A DNA stretch of 64,000 nucleotides, from assembly GCA_013112535.1 (NCBI GenBank), contig JABFGI010000004.1, positions 153,455 through 217,454 on the forward strand, read 5' to 3'. How positions within the stretch are numbered: position 1 is the stretch's first letter; the number at the start of each line of letters is the position of its first letter. A model generated the notes under the pieces. That model worked only from the letters and a program-made list of their open reading frames with translations. It was not told the DNA's origin and did not search any database. The DNA comes from Pseudomonadota bacterium. Lineage in GTDB: Bacteria > Pseudomonadota > Gammaproteobacteria > Eutrophobiales > Eutrophobiaceae. The position numbers and the translations under genes are program-made. Of the stretch, positions 8,175 through 18,787 are shown piece after piece.

Positions 8175-9011
8175 ATGGCTTCAAGTAAGAAGAATAAAAA
8201 TAGTAATAAAAAACCCTCTGGACCAACCATGGCCTATCTGGCAGATCGCCATGTTTGCTATGAAGATTCCGTACAATGCGTAGAGTCTGAAATTGACTTT
8301 GTTGATACAACTTACAGGAAACTTCGTAAACGTAACGCCACATCACTTAGAGAAGATTTTTGTGGAACAACTAATACTTCCTGTGAGTGGATAAAACGTC
8401 GCAAGACTAATACAGCAATCAGCATTGACCTCGATGAGGAAGTTTTGGCATGGGGTCAAAAAAATAAAATAGCGAAACTTAGCCCTGATCAAGCAAAACG
8501 TATAAACGTTATTAACGATAATGTTATCACCGTAAAAACAAAGCCGGTTGATATTGTTCTGGCAATGAATTTCAGTTATTGGTTATTAATTGAACGTAAC
8601 CTTACTATCGAGTATTTCAAAAGTATTTATACTGCTTTAGTTGATGATGGTATATTTTTTCTGGATGCATATGGTGGCTACGAGGCCTATCAGGAATTAA
8701 AAGAAAAAACCAAATATAAGAATTTCACCTATATTTGGGATCAATATCGATATAACCCGATCACAGGGATCGCCAAGAACCACATCCACTTTAAATTTAA
8801 AGATGGTTCAAAGTTAATGAATGCATTTACTTATGAATGGCGTGTCTGGACGATGCCTGAAATTCTGGAGATGTTAACTGAAGCCGGTTTTAAACCAACA
8901 GTCTATTGGGAACAAGCTGATGAAGATGGTGAGGGCAACGGCGTGTTTATTCCTGAAACAGAAGGTGATGCTGATGCCGGCTGGATAGCCTACGTGGTAG
9001 CTGAAAAGTAA
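8175..9011 (+). CDS. class I SAM-dependent methyltransferase
   Basis: A 278-residue cytoplasmic protein. A Lys/Asn-rich N-terminus leads into a Rossmann-type methyltransferase fold: SLREDFCGTTNTSCEWIKRR replaces the usual glycine loop, ISIDLDEEVLAWG supplies the acidic residue for the SAM ribose, and PVDIVLAMNFSYWLL is the strand-4 region. The C-terminal part resembles small-molecule methyltransferases (YEWRVWTMPEILEMLTEAGF). The substrate is unknown. Translation starts at ATG 8175, with AGGACA just upstream. Confidence 0.82.
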   Translation: MASSKKNKNSNKKPSGPTMAYLADRHVCYEDSVQCVESEIDFVDTTYRKLRKRNATSLREDFCGTTNTSCEWIKRRKTNTAISIDLDEEVLAWGQKNKIAKLSPDQAKRINVINDNVITVKTKPVDIVLAMNFSYWLLIERNLTIEYFKSIYTALVDDGIFFLDAYGGYEAYQELKEKTKYKNFTYIWDQYRYNPITGIAKNHIHFKFKDGSKLMNAFTYEWRVWTMPEILEMLTEAGFKPTVYWEQADEDGEGNGVFIPETEGDADAGWIAYVVAEK

Positions 9012-9013
9012 TA

Positions 9014-9062
9014 TTTACATGATGTAATATATGTCGTGGGTGCATGGATGCACAAGGACGAC
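9014..9062. repeat. hairpin-forming sequence between convergent genes
   Basis: Two palindromic pieces lie side by side. One is centred on TTACATGATGTAA. The second, 9033-9062, pairs GTCGT with ACGAC and GTGCAT with ATGCAC around GG. They lie between the methyltransferase and sixA stops, so a bidirectional transcription stop is plausible, although no long T tract follows. Confidence 0.4.
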
Positions 9063-9070
9063 TGCCCATA

Positions 9071-9574
9071 TTAAAGTTCTTTTGGCTTAATAAATTCAAT
9101 TAACTTTCCCTTATCTATGTAAGGATCAAACTGGTTATCGGGATATTCAAATATTACCAGGTTAGCAGTTGTCATACTTCTGTATTCAGATCCTGATTTA
9201 CTCGACAGAAACCCAATCAATTGTTCCAGACCTGGATTATGCGCTACTAGCATTAAACTATTAATATCATTCTTATGTAATTGGATTTCTTCGATCAATG
9301 TATCCAAATCCGCGAGATAAAGCTCTTTCTCATAGATTATCATTTCAGAGTTTAAGCTGCTTAGTTGTTCTACGACTAGCCTTGTTGTTTGTCTTGCGCG
9401 TTCTGCTGGTGAAGAGATAATTTTTTCAGGTATAAAGTCATTCTCTTTCATCCATTGACCAATGCGAACAGCGCTCTTCTTACCTCTTTGATTAATTGGC
9501 CGATCGAAATCTTTTGTGTCTGAACCAGACCAATCAGATTTTGCATGCCGCATGATGTAAAGTTGAAATGTCAT
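9071..9574 (-). CDS. sixA: phosphohistidine phosphatase SixA
   Basis: Histidine-phosphatase-superfamily enzyme. In E. coli SixA removes phosphate from HPt domains and from the NPr protein of the nitrogen phosphotransferase system. The RHG-type motif is LYIMRHAKSDWS (catalytic His about residue 10), with SSPAERARQT supplying the second Arg and LVAHNPGLEQL the C-terminal catalytic His. The 167 residues match the short SixA class. It is divergent from ppx across about 105 bases, at the edge of the phosphate island. Confidence 0.9.
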   Translation of the reverse strand: MTFQLYIMRHAKSDWSGSDTKDFDRPINQRGKKSAVRIGQWMKENDFIPEKIISSPAERARQTTRLVVEQLSSLNSEMIIYEKELYLADLDTLIEEIQLHKNDINSLMLVAHNPGLEQLIGFLSSKSGSEYRSMTTANLVIFEYPDNQFDPYIDKGKLIEFIKPKEL

Positions 9575-9679
9575 AATAAAAATATATTCTTTTTGTTAAA
9601 TTATGCTACATTTCATGCAATTATGTCGTGCATAATATTTCATTTAATCATTTTCTAATTTATCAGGCATACTCAAGTC

Positions 9680-11173
9680 TTGTCAGATCCTAATAAAACT
9701 TTTGCAGCTGTCGATTTAGGTTCAAACAGCTTTCATATGGTTGTTGCTAATGTAGTCGATGGCCGTGCACTTATCGTTGATCGAATAAAGGAAATGGTAA
9801 GACTTGCCGGCGGTCTGAATGAAAATAGAGAGTTAACTGGCGAGGCGATGGACATCGCACTACAGTGCCTGGAAAAATTTGGACAACGAATTAAAACAAT
9901 CCCCGCTTCAAATATTCGCGCTGTAGGTACAAATACCTTGCGTCAGGCCAGAAATGGTGTGGAATTTCTCACTCGCGCTAATGCTGCTTTAAGACATAAT
10001 ATTGAAATCATATCTGGTCGTGAAGAAGCACGGTTAGTTTATCTTGGCGTTGCCAATACGATTTTTAACGATGAAGACAAACGTCTAGTTGTAGATATTG
10101 GTGGCGGCAGTACAGAACTGATAATTGGTAAAGGATTCGAAGCTGATATCACAGAGAGTCTCTTTATGGGTTGTGTGAGTATCAGTAATCAATTTTTTAA
10201 GGATGGTGAAATAACAGCAAAACGTTATCGTAAAGCCCGAATTTGTGCCTTACAAGAACTGGAAAGTATACAGGGCTTTTACAAAAGTCAGGGTTGGGAT
10301 AAAGCCATTGGCACATCGGGAACAATACGCGCGATTCTTGATGTCATTATAAGTCAAGGCTGGAATGAAGCCAGTATAACACCTGACGCTTTATCTAAAT
10401 TAAAAAAAGCCCTTATATCTATCGGCAATATAAACAAAATAGAATTTGAAGGTCTGCCTGCAAATCGTATCCCTGTTTTTGTTGGCGGAGTTATAGTTTT
10501 GTCAGCCGTCTTTGAAGCACTTGAAATTGAGTCGATGGAGTATTCAGATGGCGCGCTACGAGAAGGATTATTGTATGACCAGATTGGTCGTCAACATGAT
10601 ATTGATGTACGTGACAAAACAGTAGATCGTTTAATGAATCGTTACAGTGTTGATACTAATCATGCTGAACGAGTTGAAAAAATAACCAAACATTTATTTA
10701 AATACATCAAGTCTGAGTGGCAACTGGATAAACATGAAGACTTAAAAATGATTCGATGGGCAGCTCGTATGCATGAGATTGGTCTGGCGATTGCGCATAG
10801 TCAATATCATAAACACGGTGCTTACTTGTTAAGTAACTCCGATATGCCCGGCTTCTCTCGACAAGAACAGACATTATTAAGTATTCTGGTGCGTTTGCAT
10901 CGACGAAAAATTGCACTCGAAATTTTTGAGCCGGTGACTGAAGATATAAAGAATAAACTGATAAAATTAGTCATCATCCTGCGCCTGGCTATTGTTTTAA
11001 ACCGCAGCCGCAACACCATTAAAACACCGGAAGTTGATCTTGAAATCAACGGAAATAAGATTGTATTAAAATTTCAGGACGGCTGGCTTACTGATCACCC
11101 ATTGACTGAAGCAGATCTTGAAACCGAAGCCAATTATCTATCCGTCACAGACTACAAACTAAAATATAGCTAG
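9680..11173 (+). CDS. ppx: Ppx/GppA exopolyphosphatase
   Basis: Cytoplasmic enzyme that removes terminal phosphates from polyphosphate and may also act on pppGpp. The ASKHA-fold motifs are AAVDLGSNSFHMVVANV near the N-terminus and VVDIGGGSTELIIG at about residue 140. A C-terminal HD-like helical domain (about 310-497) includes RWAARMHEIGLAI. Length 497 matches E. coli Ppx (513) and GppA (494). TTG 9680 is the most likely start because the conserved first strand follows within ten codons. It converges with ppk, so synthesis and breakdown genes sit tail to tail. Confidence 0.92.
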   Translation: MSDPNKTFAAVDLGSNSFHMVVANVVDGRALIVDRIKEMVRLAGGLNENRELTGEAMDIALQCLEKFGQRIKTIPASNIRAVGTNTLRQARNGVEFLTRANAALRHNIEIISGREEARLVYLGVANTIFNDEDKRLVVDIGGGSTELIIGKGFEADITESLFMGCVSISNQFFKDGEITAKRYRKARICALQELESIQGFYKSQGWDKAIGTSGTIRAILDVIISQGWNEASITPDALSKLKKALISIGNINKIEFEGLPANRIPVFVGGVIVLSAVFEALEIESMEYSDGALREGLLYDQIGRQHDIDVRDKTVDRLMNRYSVDTNHAERVEKITKHLFKYIKSEWQLDKHEDLKMIRWAARMHEIGLAIAHSQYHKHGAYLLSNSDMPGFSRQEQTLLSILVRLHRRKIALEIFEPVTEDIKNKLIKLVIILRLAIVLNRSRNTIKTPEVDLEINGNKIVLKFQDGWLTDHPLTEADLETEANYLSVTDYKLKYS

Positions 11174-11226
11174 TACCTGTTCAAATTTAATCTTTACCAC
11201 AACTATAAGGTGAAACGTAAACGATC

Positions 11227-13296
11227 CTATCGACAGTAATGTTCCAGTAATACCTGTTGTGCCGCTTTCGGTTTTGCATTTCCAGCTTTAGCACGTCGAT
11301 AACTTCCATCTGACTGTAAAATCCATGCCTGTGAATTATCAGATAGATAATTTAATAAACCTAATTTAATAATCTGATCGCGCGGACGTTTTTCTTCAAT
11401 CGGAAAGCAGGCTTCTACTCGATGAAACAGATTGCGCTGCATCCAGTCGGCACTGGCACAATAGAGGCTTGGCGTACCATTATTGTAAAAATAGAAAATT
11501 CGGGTGTGCTCAAGAAAACGTCCAATAATAGAACGAACGTGAATGTTTTCTGATATGCCTTTAACACCCGGACGCAAACAGCATATTCCACGAATAATTA
11601 AATCTACTTTCACGCCGGCCATAGATGCGCGGTATAAAGCGCGAATTATTTCAGGTTCAACTAACGCATTCATCTTGGCAATAACACGTGCTTCTTTACC
11701 TGATTTAGCGTTATTTATTTCTTGCTCTATGAAATCAAGAATGGCTTTATGCAAGGTAAAAGGAGACTGCAATAACTTTTTTAATTTTGTCGCCCGGCCT
11801 AAACCGGTCATTTGATGAAACAGCTTATTAACATCTGCTCCCACAGCCTGATCAGCAGTTAATAACCCATAATCAGTATAAAGCCTTGCCGTCCGTGTAT
11901 GATAATTCCCTGTTCCAAGATGGACATAACGTCGTAAAGCACGGCCTTCCCGTCTAACTACCATGATCATTTTTGCATGGGTTTTATAACCAACGACTCC
12001 ATAAACTACATGTGCACCCGCTTCTTGCAGATCATTTGCTAATTCTATGTTTGCTTCTTCATCAAAGCGCGCTAACAATTCAATAACGACCGTCACTTCT
12101 TTACCCGCACGTGCAGCATCCTTTAATGCCTGAACAATTGCAGAATCGCTACCTGTTCGATATAAAGTTTGTTTAATAGATAATACGGCCGGATCGTTTG
12201 CAGCTTGCCTTAAAAAATCAACAACTGGTGCAAATGATTGAAACGGGTGTAACAGTAAAATATCTCCATTATGTAATGTATCGAAGATACTCGTCATTTT
12301 TAGTAATCGCGGAGGTACATCTGGTGTAAAGCCAGGATAAACCAAGTCAGGTCGGTCAACCAGATCATGAATTTGCAATAAACGATTTAAATTAACCGGG
12401 CCATTGACCTTATACAAGGCATCATCGGTTAATTTGAATTGATCCAGTAAAAAGTTACTGATCACTTCAGGACAGTTATCGGCAACTTCCAGTCGCACTG
12501 CATCATTATAACGGCGCGAAGGTAATTCACCTTCCAGTGCGCGTAACAAATCATCCACTTCTTCATCATCAACAAACAAATCACTATTCCGGGTAACACG
12601 AAACTGATAACAACCTTTTACTTTCATACCCGGGAACAACTCACCGACATGCGCATGTAAAACCGATGACAGTAAAATAAAATCCTGTGTCTTGGGAGAA
12701 TGTTCTTTTGGCACTTCGATTACGCGAGGTAATGAACGTGGCGCTTGTACAATAGCGTAGCCACTTTCTCGGCCAAAGGCATCTTTACCTTCAAGTGTGA
12801 CAATAAAATACAGGTTCTTGTTTAATACACGAGGGAATGGATGAGAAGGATCCAGTCCTATAGGGCTAAGAATAGGAATTAATTCGCGATTAAAGTAACT
12901 TTTTATCCAACGTGATAATTTTGGTTTCCATTGTGCGCGCCGCAAAATCCGGATTTTTTCATTGGCTAATTCAGGAATAAGCACATCATTAAGCATTTTA
13001 TATTGCTCATCTACCAACTCATGAGCAACTTCACTTATTCTTTTTAACACTTCAACAGGCGTAAGATTATCCTCGCCTGTTTGTACGGAACCATATTTAA
13101 CTTGCTGATTTAAACCAGCGACACGAATTTCGAAAAACTCATCAAGATTTGTACTTGCTATACAGATAAAACGTAAGCGTTCTAATAAAGGCGTATTTTT
13201 ATCTTTTGCCTGCTCAAGAACACGGCGATTAAACTCTAGCAAGCTTAATTCACGATTAATATAGAGTTCTGGTGACTTTAAATTTAACTCGTCCAT
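11227..13296 (-). CDS. ppk: polyphosphate kinase 1
   Basis: Reversibly makes inorganic polyphosphate from ATP. The 689 residues cover the four PPK1 domains: N-terminal (YINRELSLLEFNRRVLEQA), head, and two catalytic domains of the phospholipase-D type. The autophosphorylated His is in YKTHAKMIMV, followed by YVHLGTGNYHTRTARLYTDY. A second conserved stretch is near the C-terminus (YCASADWMQRNL). In many proteobacteria ppk and ppx share an operon; here they converge. Its promoter region (13297-13528) is shared with the divergent DUF47 gene. Confidence 0.97.
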   Translation of the reverse strand: MDELNLKSPELYINRELSLLEFNRRVLEQAKDKNTPLLERLRFICIASTNLDEFFEIRVAGLNQQVKYGSVQTGEDNLTPVEVLKRISEVAHELVDEQYKMLNDVLIPELANEKIRILRRAQWKPKLSRWIKSYFNRELIPILSPIGLDPSHPFPRVLNKNLYFIVTLEGKDAFGRESGYAIVQAPRSLPRVIEVPKEHSPKTQDFILLSSVLHAHVGELFPGMKVKGCYQFRVTRNSDLFVDDEEVDDLLRALEGELPSRRYNDAVRLEVADNCPEVISNFLLDQFKLTDDALYKVNGPVNLNRLLQIHDLVDRPDLVYPGFTPDVPPRLLKMTSIFDTLHNGDILLLHPFQSFAPVVDFLRQAANDPAVLSIKQTLYRTGSDSAIVQALKDAARAGKEVTVVIELLARFDEEANIELANDLQEAGAHVVYGVVGYKTHAKMIMVVRREGRALRRYVHLGTGNYHTRTARLYTDYGLLTADQAVGADVNKLFHQMTGLGRATKLKKLLQSPFTLHKAILDFIEQEINNAKSGKEARVIAKMNALVEPEIIRALYRASMAGVKVDLIIRGICCLRPGVKGISENIHVRSIIGRFLEHTRIFYFYNNGTPSLYCASADWMQRNLFHRVEACFPIEEKRPRDQIIKLGLLNYLSDNSQAWILQSDGSYRRAKAGNAKPKAAQQVLLEHYCR

Positions 13297-13528
13297 AAAA
13301 CCTTGTTTTTATTATTAATACTTACTTATAACTCTAGTAGACGAAAGAGTCTATAACTTGATGTAAATCAATATTATGTAAGAAAATCATGTATTAACAG
13401 GGGTTACTTCAACTCTAAATAATTCACGCTATACAAAAAGACTATTTAAAGCATACAATTGCGCATCATTATATATTAGCTGTTTTATATGACATCTTTA
13501 TGAAGAATATTCCCAGATTAGACTTTTA

Positions 13529-14209
13529 ATGGCTCAATCGAACTATTTTTCCCGTATTTTTGGCAGCTCGCCTGTCACCCCTTTACAAAAACACATCGAT
13601 ATCGTTGTTCTATGCGTTGAACAATTAATACCTTACTTTGAATTCGTAATAAGCAATGACTGGGAACAAGCGAACGAAACGCAAACAAAGCTGGTCCAGC
13701 TTGAGAATGAGGCTGATGAAATCAAAAATATATTACGCTTGAATATACCATCCAGCCTGTTTATGCCTATCGATCGTAGAGACGTACTGGAAGTTCTGGA
13801 TCTGCAAGATCATATTGCTAATAAGGCCAAGGATATTTCCGGTTTAACTCTGGGAAGAAAAATGTCACTGCCTGAAAGCATTAGTCATGCTTATATGGAA
13901 TTTCTAAAACGATGTATTGACGCAACAAGACAGGCACAAGTTGCTATCAATGAACTGGATGAGTTGGTCGTAACCGGTTTTCGTGGCGACGAAGCAACTC
14001 GTGTTAAAAAGATGATTGAAGAATTACATACAATAGAAGATGAAACGGATGAAATTCAGATCACATTACGAGCTGAACTTTATAAGATAGAAAAAGAACT
14101 ATCACCTATTGATGTGATGTTCCTATATAAAATCATTGAGTGGACCGGAGATCTTGCTGATTCAGCACAAAGTACCGGCAATCGCTTGCAGTTAATGCTA
14201 GCTAAATAA
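13529..14209 (+). CDS. DUF47/PhoU-like protein (TIGR00153 family), PiT partner
   Basis: A 226-residue all-helical protein of the DUF47 family, related to PhoU. Genes of this family commonly sit just upstream of PiT transporters, as here, with 18 bases between. Visible family features are the repeated metal-site-like pattern of acidic residues in QLENEADEIKN and IEDETDEIQITL, which resemble the E/DxxxD motifs of PhoU. It probably modulates or couples phosphate uptake by the PiT protein; that is inference from family context. Confidence 0.88.
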   Translation: MAQSNYFSRIFGSSPVTPLQKHIDIVVLCVEQLIPYFEFVISNDWEQANETQTKLVQLENEADEIKNILRLNIPSSLFMPIDRRDVLEVLDLQDHIANKAKDISGLTLGRKMSLPESISHAYMEFLKRCIDATRQAQVAINELDELVVTGFRGDEATRVKKMIEELHTIEDETDEIQITLRAELYKIEKELSPIDVMFLYKIIEWTGDLADSAQSTGNRLQLMLAK

Positions 14210-14227
14210 TAAAGTAATAAAAATTCT

Positions 14228-15481
14228 ATGGAACACACAACAATATTTCTTATATTGGCGGGCTGCTTTGGTCTGTTTATGGCTTGGGGTATAGGCGCAA
14301 ATGATGTTGCAAACGCAATGGCGACATCTGTTGGCTCCAAAGCACTCACACTAAAGCATGCTGTTATTATCGCGGCAATATTTGAATTTTGCGGTGCTTT
14401 CCTCGCAGGTGGGCAAGTTACTTCGACTATACGTAAAGGTATCATCGATTCTGATTTGCTTTCCGGTTCTCCCGAATTACTTATCTATGGCATGCTTGCC
14501 GCCTTACTGGCTGCAGGCATCTGGTTACTGGTTGCAACAAAGTATGGTCTGCCAGTATCAACCACTCATTCTATAGTAGGCGCAATTGTTGGCTTTGCTG
14601 CTGTAGGTATCGGTATAGAAGCAGTTAAATGGGGCAAAGTCGGTTCCATCGCAGCGAGTTGGGTGGTATCGCCCGTTATTGCCGGAGCATTTTCGTATGC
14701 GCTGTTTCGCAGTGTGCAAAAACTGATACTCGATACAGCTAATCCAATGAAAAATTCGAAGCGCTTTGTTCCCTATTATATCTTTATGACCGGCACAATG
14801 ATTTCACTGGTTACCATGTTCAAAGGTTTGAAACATATTGGTCTGGATTTATCAAAAGTGGAATGTTATGGGATTAGTATTTTTATTGGCCTTATTTGTG
14901 CCGTTATCGGTAAATTTTTAATTCGGAAAATTTCATTTAGTGAAGAAAGAAATATAGATAATCATTTTCATGATGTTGAACGTGTGTTCGGTGTGCTCAT
15001 GGTTTTTACTGCCTGCGCTATGGCGTTTGCCCATGGTTCGAACGATGTTGCTAATGCTGTCGGTCCTGTCGCAGCTATTGTTAGTGTTGTATCAAGTGAC
15101 GGTGAAATTGCCCAAAAATCCATGATGCCAATATGGATATTATTACTCGGTGCTGTTGGTATTGTCACTGGACTGGTAATGTATGGACACAAGGTTATTG
15201 CCACAGTAGGTTCCGGTATTACCGATCTAACACCCAGTCGTGGTTTTTGTTGTAACCTTGCTGCATCAACAACGGTCGTACTTGCTTCTGGCACAGGCTT
15301 GCCCATATCAACGACTCACACACTTGTTGGTGCCGTATTAGGCGTTGGTTTTGCTCGAGGTATATCCGCGCTGAATTTACGAATGATAGGTTCAATCTTT
15401 ATGTCGTGGATTATCACCTTACCAGCAGGTGCGATACTGGCGATAATTTTTTTCTATGCCTTATCAGCGATATTTGGATAA
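14228..15481 (+). CDS. PiT-family inorganic phosphate transporter
   Basis: Low-affinity inner-membrane phosphate:cation symporter. The family's two signature repeats are present: GIGANDVANAMATSVGSKAL near the N-terminus and HGSNDVANAVGPVAAI in the second half. Paired PVSTTHSIVGAIVG and PISTTHTLVGAVLG motifs reflect the internal duplication. The 417 residues contain about ten to eleven transmembrane helices with a central polar loop near 230-250. It follows a DUF47 gene and converges with phoU. The presence of both PiT and Pst in one island suggests high- and low-affinity uptake are managed together. Confidence 0.95.
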   Translation: MEHTTIFLILAGCFGLFMAWGIGANDVANAMATSVGSKALTLKHAVIIAAIFEFCGAFLAGGQVTSTIRKGIIDSDLLSGSPELLIYGMLAALLAAGIWLLVATKYGLPVSTTHSIVGAIVGFAAVGIGIEAVKWGKVGSIAASWVVSPVIAGAFSYALFRSVQKLILDTANPMKNSKRFVPYYIFMTGTMISLVTMFKGLKHIGLDLSKVECYGISIFIGLICAVIGKFLIRKISFSEERNIDNHFHDVERVFGVLMVFTACAMAFAHGSNDVANAVGPVAAIVSVVSSDGEIAQKSMMPIWILLLGAVGIVTGLVMYGHKVIATVGSGITDLTPSRGFCCNLAASTTVVLASGTGLPISTTHTLVGAVLGVGFARGISALNLRMIGSIFMSWIITLPAGAILAIIFFYALSAIFG

Positions 15482-15518
15482 GTAGAAAACGGGTATAACT
15501 TTCGATCGGAAACGGACC

Positions 15519-16229
15519 TTATCTACCGGCAAGAATGTCTTCCATTTGTTCAATACTGAAATGTCGAACATCTTTACCTTCAACCAGGTAAATAATATTT
15601 TCACAGATATTCCGCGCATGATCGCCGATACGTTCTAATGCTCTGGCAGTCCACATTGCATCCAGTGTGCCGCTAATATTTCTTGCATCTTCCATCATGT
15701 AAGTAACGAGTTGCCTTAAAATCGCGCTATATTGATCATCGGATTCCGGTTCCTTGCCAGCAACGGCAACGGCTTGTTTTGAGTCCATTCTTGCAAAGGC
15801 ATCAAGTGCATCATGTAACATATTACTAACCAGGTTACCCATCGCATTAATACCAATGTAATACGCTTTCGGGCCATGTTTCTCTGTTAACTCTATTGCC
15901 ATTCTGGCTACTTTTTCTGCTTCATCACCAACACGTTCCAGGTCAGTAATCGTTTTGGTGATGGCCATTACCAAACGTAAATCACTGGCAGCAGGTTGTC
16001 TTCTTGCAAGAATTTTTGTGCACTCCTGATCAATAGTCACTTCATAAGTATTAACCTGCACTTCGGTTTCTATGACTAATTCAGCAAGATCAGTTTCACT
16101 TTCAATCAGTGATCGGAGCGCATTATTAAGTTGCTGTTCGACAAGACCACCCATCTCAAGCACCTTGCCACGTACATTCTCAAGTTCATCATCAAACTGT
16201 TTCGAAATATGTTGAGGGCCATAACTCAT
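15519..16229 (-). CDS. phoU: phosphate signalling protein PhoU
   Basis: Helical-bundle protein that links the Pst transporter to the PhoR kinase and represses the Pho regulon when phosphate is ample. The 236 residues contain two PhoU repeats. Metal-binding-type motifs are DLERVGDEAEKVAR and ALERIGDHARNICENIIYLV. It is the last gene of pstC-pstA-pstB-phoU, 24 bases after pstB, the standard order. It converges with the PiT gene. Confidence 0.97.
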   Translation of the reverse strand: MSYGPQHISKQFDDELENVRGKVLEMGGLVEQQLNNALRSLIESETDLAELVIETEVQVNTYEVTIDQECTKILARRQPAASDLRLVMAITKTITDLERVGDEAEKVARMAIELTEKHGPKAYYIGINAMGNLVSNMLHDALDAFARMDSKQAVAVAGKEPESDDQYSAILRQLVTYMMEDARNISGTLDAMWTARALERIGDHARNICENIIYLVEGKDVRHFSIEQMEDILAGR

Positions 16230-16253
16230 TTGTTGTTCTCCAATAAAACCTGA

Positions 16254-17147
16254 TTAACCGTAACGTCCAGTAATGTAATCCTCTGTCATTTTTTCACTCG
16301 GATTTGTAAACAAGGTACTTGTATCATTGAACTCTACCATCTCACCCATGTACAAGTATGCCGTATAGTCTGACACACGTGCAGCCTGTTGCATGTTATG
16401 TGTCACTATGACAATGGTAAATCTATCTTTTAATTCATAAATTAATTCTTCAATTTTTAACGTAGAAATCGGATCCAGTGCTGAAGCGGGTTCATCCAAA
16501 AGAATCACTTCGGGTTCAATCGCAATCGCCCGCGCTATGACGAGACGCTGTTGTTGACCACCAGACAAACCCATTGCTAAATCATCAAGCCGATCTTTAA
16601 CCTCATCCCAAAGTGCCGCTCCTTTTAATGATTTTTCTACAACTGCATCAATTGTACGTCGATCACTTATGCCCTGAATACGTAAACCATAGGCCACGTT
16701 TTCATAAATGGATTTTGGAAACGGATTGGGTTTTTGAAACACCATGCCAACACGACGACGCAAATCAGCCACATTGACATTCTTATCAAAAATATCTTTT
16801 CCATCTAGCGAAATGTCGCCATCCGTTTTAATGCCATCAATCAAATCATTCATACGATTAAAGCAACGTAATAAAGTAGACTTACCGCAACCACTCGGAC
16901 CAATAAATGCCGTAACCTTCTTTTCGGGTATTTGCAAATTGATATTCTTGAGCGCCTGTTTTTCACTATAAAACAAATTGAAATTATTCACTTCGATACA
17001 GATTTTTTCATCTGCCAGATTCGATACGCCATCATGCTTGACAATACTTGACATATCGATTGAATGAGTCGGCGTTGTTACACTTGATTCGCTCACTGGA
17101 TCTTCCTCAAAAAATTCAACTTTTTCATTAAGATTGTTCTGCCGCAC
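16254..17147 (-). CDS. pstB: phosphate ABC transporter ATP-binding protein PstB
   Basis: Cytoplasmic ATPase of the high-affinity phosphate importer. The 297 residues carry Walker [10 protein letters not shown], the Q-loop in [13 protein letters not shown], the ABC signature LSGGQQQRL, Walker [14 protein letters not shown] and the switch His in IVTHNM. The first 45 residues (acidic, before [10 protein letters not shown]) are an N-terminal extension compared with the roughly 257-residue E. coli protein; a later start is possible, but M1 overlaps the end of pstA by 20 bases, as expected of coupled genes. Confidence 0.97.
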   Translation of the reverse strand: MRQNNLNEKVEFFEEDPVSESSVTTPTHSIDMSSIVKHDGVSNLADEKICIEVNNFNLFYSEKQALKNINLQIPEKKVTAFIGPSGCGKSTLLRCFNRMNDLIDGIKTDGDISLDGKDIFDKNVNVADLRRRVGMVFQKPNPFPKSIYENVAYGLRIQGISDRRTIDAVVEKSLKGAALWDEVKDRLDDLAMGLSGGQQQRLVIARAIAIEPEVILLDEPASALDPISTLKIEELIYELKDRFTIVIVTHNMQQAARVSDYTAYLYMGEMVEFNDTSTLFTNPSEKMTEDYITGRYG

Positions 17148-18786
17148 GGTATTTCTCCCTAAGATTATTACGAATCCGTATAGCTGTCAGGTTTAATATG
17201 ATAATTAATAGAACTAATAGTAATGCTGTGGCATACACGAGGGGTCGCGCTGCCTCAACATTCGGACTTTGAAAGCCAACATCATAAATATGAAAACCCA
17301 AATGCATGAATTTTCTATCCAGATGAAGAAAAGGTGCATTTCCATCCAGGCCTAATGAAGGCGCCAACTTAACAACACCAACCAACATTAATGGTGCAAC
17401 TTCACCTGCGGCTCTGGCAACCGCCAGAATCAGACCGGTCATCATGGCAGAAGCTGTCATGGGTAAAACTGTACGGAACATTGTTTCAGCTTTGGTTGCG
17501 CCCAACGCTAAACTACCTTCGCGAATTGCTCGTGGTACACGTGACAGACCTTCTTCTGTCGCAACAATAACAACAGGCACCGTTAATATAGCCAGAGTTA
17601 ATGAAGCCCAGAGCAAACCTGGCGTACCAAAGGTAGGTGCGGGTAATGATTCGGGGAAAAAGATTTCGTCAATAGACCCGCCCAGAAAGTAAACAAAAAA
17701 ACCAAGGCCAAACACACCATAAACAACGGAAGGTACACCAGCAAGATTATTAACCGCGATTCGAATCAAACGGGTGACCGGACCTTGAGTTGCGTATTCA
17801 CGAAGGTAAACAGCGGCAATGACACCAAAGGGCGTAACTAATACCGCCATAATCATCACCATTAAGACCGTACCAAATATAGCGGGGAAAATTCCACCCT
17901 CTGTATTTGCTTCACGTGGATCGTCAGATAAAAATTCCCAAAATTTCTCTACATAGAAAAAACATTTATCAAGCAAATTCATCGCGTTTGGTCGATAGGC
18001 TCGAACAACTTTTGAAAACCCGACCGTGATCTCTTTACCATTCGCAGTTTTAGCTGAAAAACTGGACCGGTTTAATTCACCATATAATTCTTCCAGTTCT
18101 GTCGTGTAACTATTGTATTCAAGCTGCAATGCTTCACGCTGCTTGATTAATTTAGCAATATTTTCCGGCGTATCTTTTTCTTTTAATTCCAGTCCCCGCT
18201 GTTTTAGACGGAGACGTTCCATCTTATAGTTAACCGCACCGATTAAATCTTTTTCTATGTGACGTATCTCATCAAATATCCTGTTATTATTTTCTATTGC
18301 TTGCTGGAAACTATTCCAGGACTCATCATTGTAACTTAACTTCTGGCCATCTATTTCAAGCCCGCTAAGATAACCATAAAAATTACCCCACTCACGACGC
18401 TCAACAATCATCGCATCGTCCGGATAAGTTCTATTTTTTATACCTGCATTTAGTATCCAACGAAAATCCAGACCAGAGACATCTCTATTACCTGTCTTGA
18501 TTAAATCTCGCGTAATGCTTTCACCGGCATAATCAGGATTGCCTGCGCGAGAACGGGATACGGTTTCTTCATCGACAATCTCACCCATAAGCCGAACAGC
18601 TTCGCCATTAGGTTCCACGTAATAATCAAAAACAGCAACATCCGCGGGCCAGAAATGACCTAAACCACGGACGGCAATCAAAGCAATTAAACCGGCAACC
18701 ATGATCACCGAAACAGAAACTGCACCGGCATTTAACCAGACGAATGGTGTTCCTGAATCAAACCATTTTTTTATTTTAACTTTCAT
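17128..18786 (-). CDS. pstA: phosphate ABC transporter permease PstA (long form)
   Basis: Inner-membrane permease of the Pst importer. I start at ATG 18786, one base after the pstC stop (552 residues); the longer frame to 18879 would overlap pstC by 90 bases. The C-terminal half is the canonical permease with the EAA-like loop [20 protein letters not shown]. The N-terminal half has one transmembrane helix (about 20-40) and then about 240 polar residues with a coiled-coil-like stretch around 190-250. Pseudomonas and Vibrio PstA proteins are similarly extended. The function of the extra periplasmic region is not established. Confidence 0.93.
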   Translation of the reverse strand: MKVKIKKWFDSGTPFVWLNAGAVSVSVIMVAGLIALIAVRGLGHFWPADVAVFDYYVEPNGEAVRLMGEIVDEETVSRSRAGNPDYAGESITRDLIKTGNRDVSGLDFRWILNAGIKNRTYPDDAMIVERREWGNFYGYLSGLEIDGQKLSYNDESWNSFQQAIENNNRIFDEIRHIEKDLIGAVNYKMERLRLKQRGLELKEKDTPENIAKLIKQREALQLEYNSYTTELEELYGELNRSSFSAKTANGKEITVGFSKVVRAYRPNAMNLLDKCFFYVEKFWEFLSDDPREANTEGGIFPAIFGTVLMVMIMAVLVTPFGVIAAVYLREYATQGPVTRLIRIAVNNLAGVPSVVYGVFGLGFFVYFLGGSIDEIFFPESLPAPTFGTPGLLWASLTLAILTVPVVIVATEEGLSRVPRAIREGSLALGATKAETMFRTVLPMTASAMMTGLILAVARAAGEVAPLMLVGVVKLAPSLGLDGNAPFLHLDRKFMHLGFHIYDVGFQSPNVEAARPLVYATALLLVLLIIILNLTAIRIRNNLREKYRAAEQS

Positions 18787-18787
18787 T

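Noticed and set aside
13483..13502. Possible Pho box (ATGTCATATAAAACAG on the minus strand) ahead of ppk
   Set aside because: Only the first half-site fits, the second does not, and the TATAAT that follows is too close for a Pho promoter.
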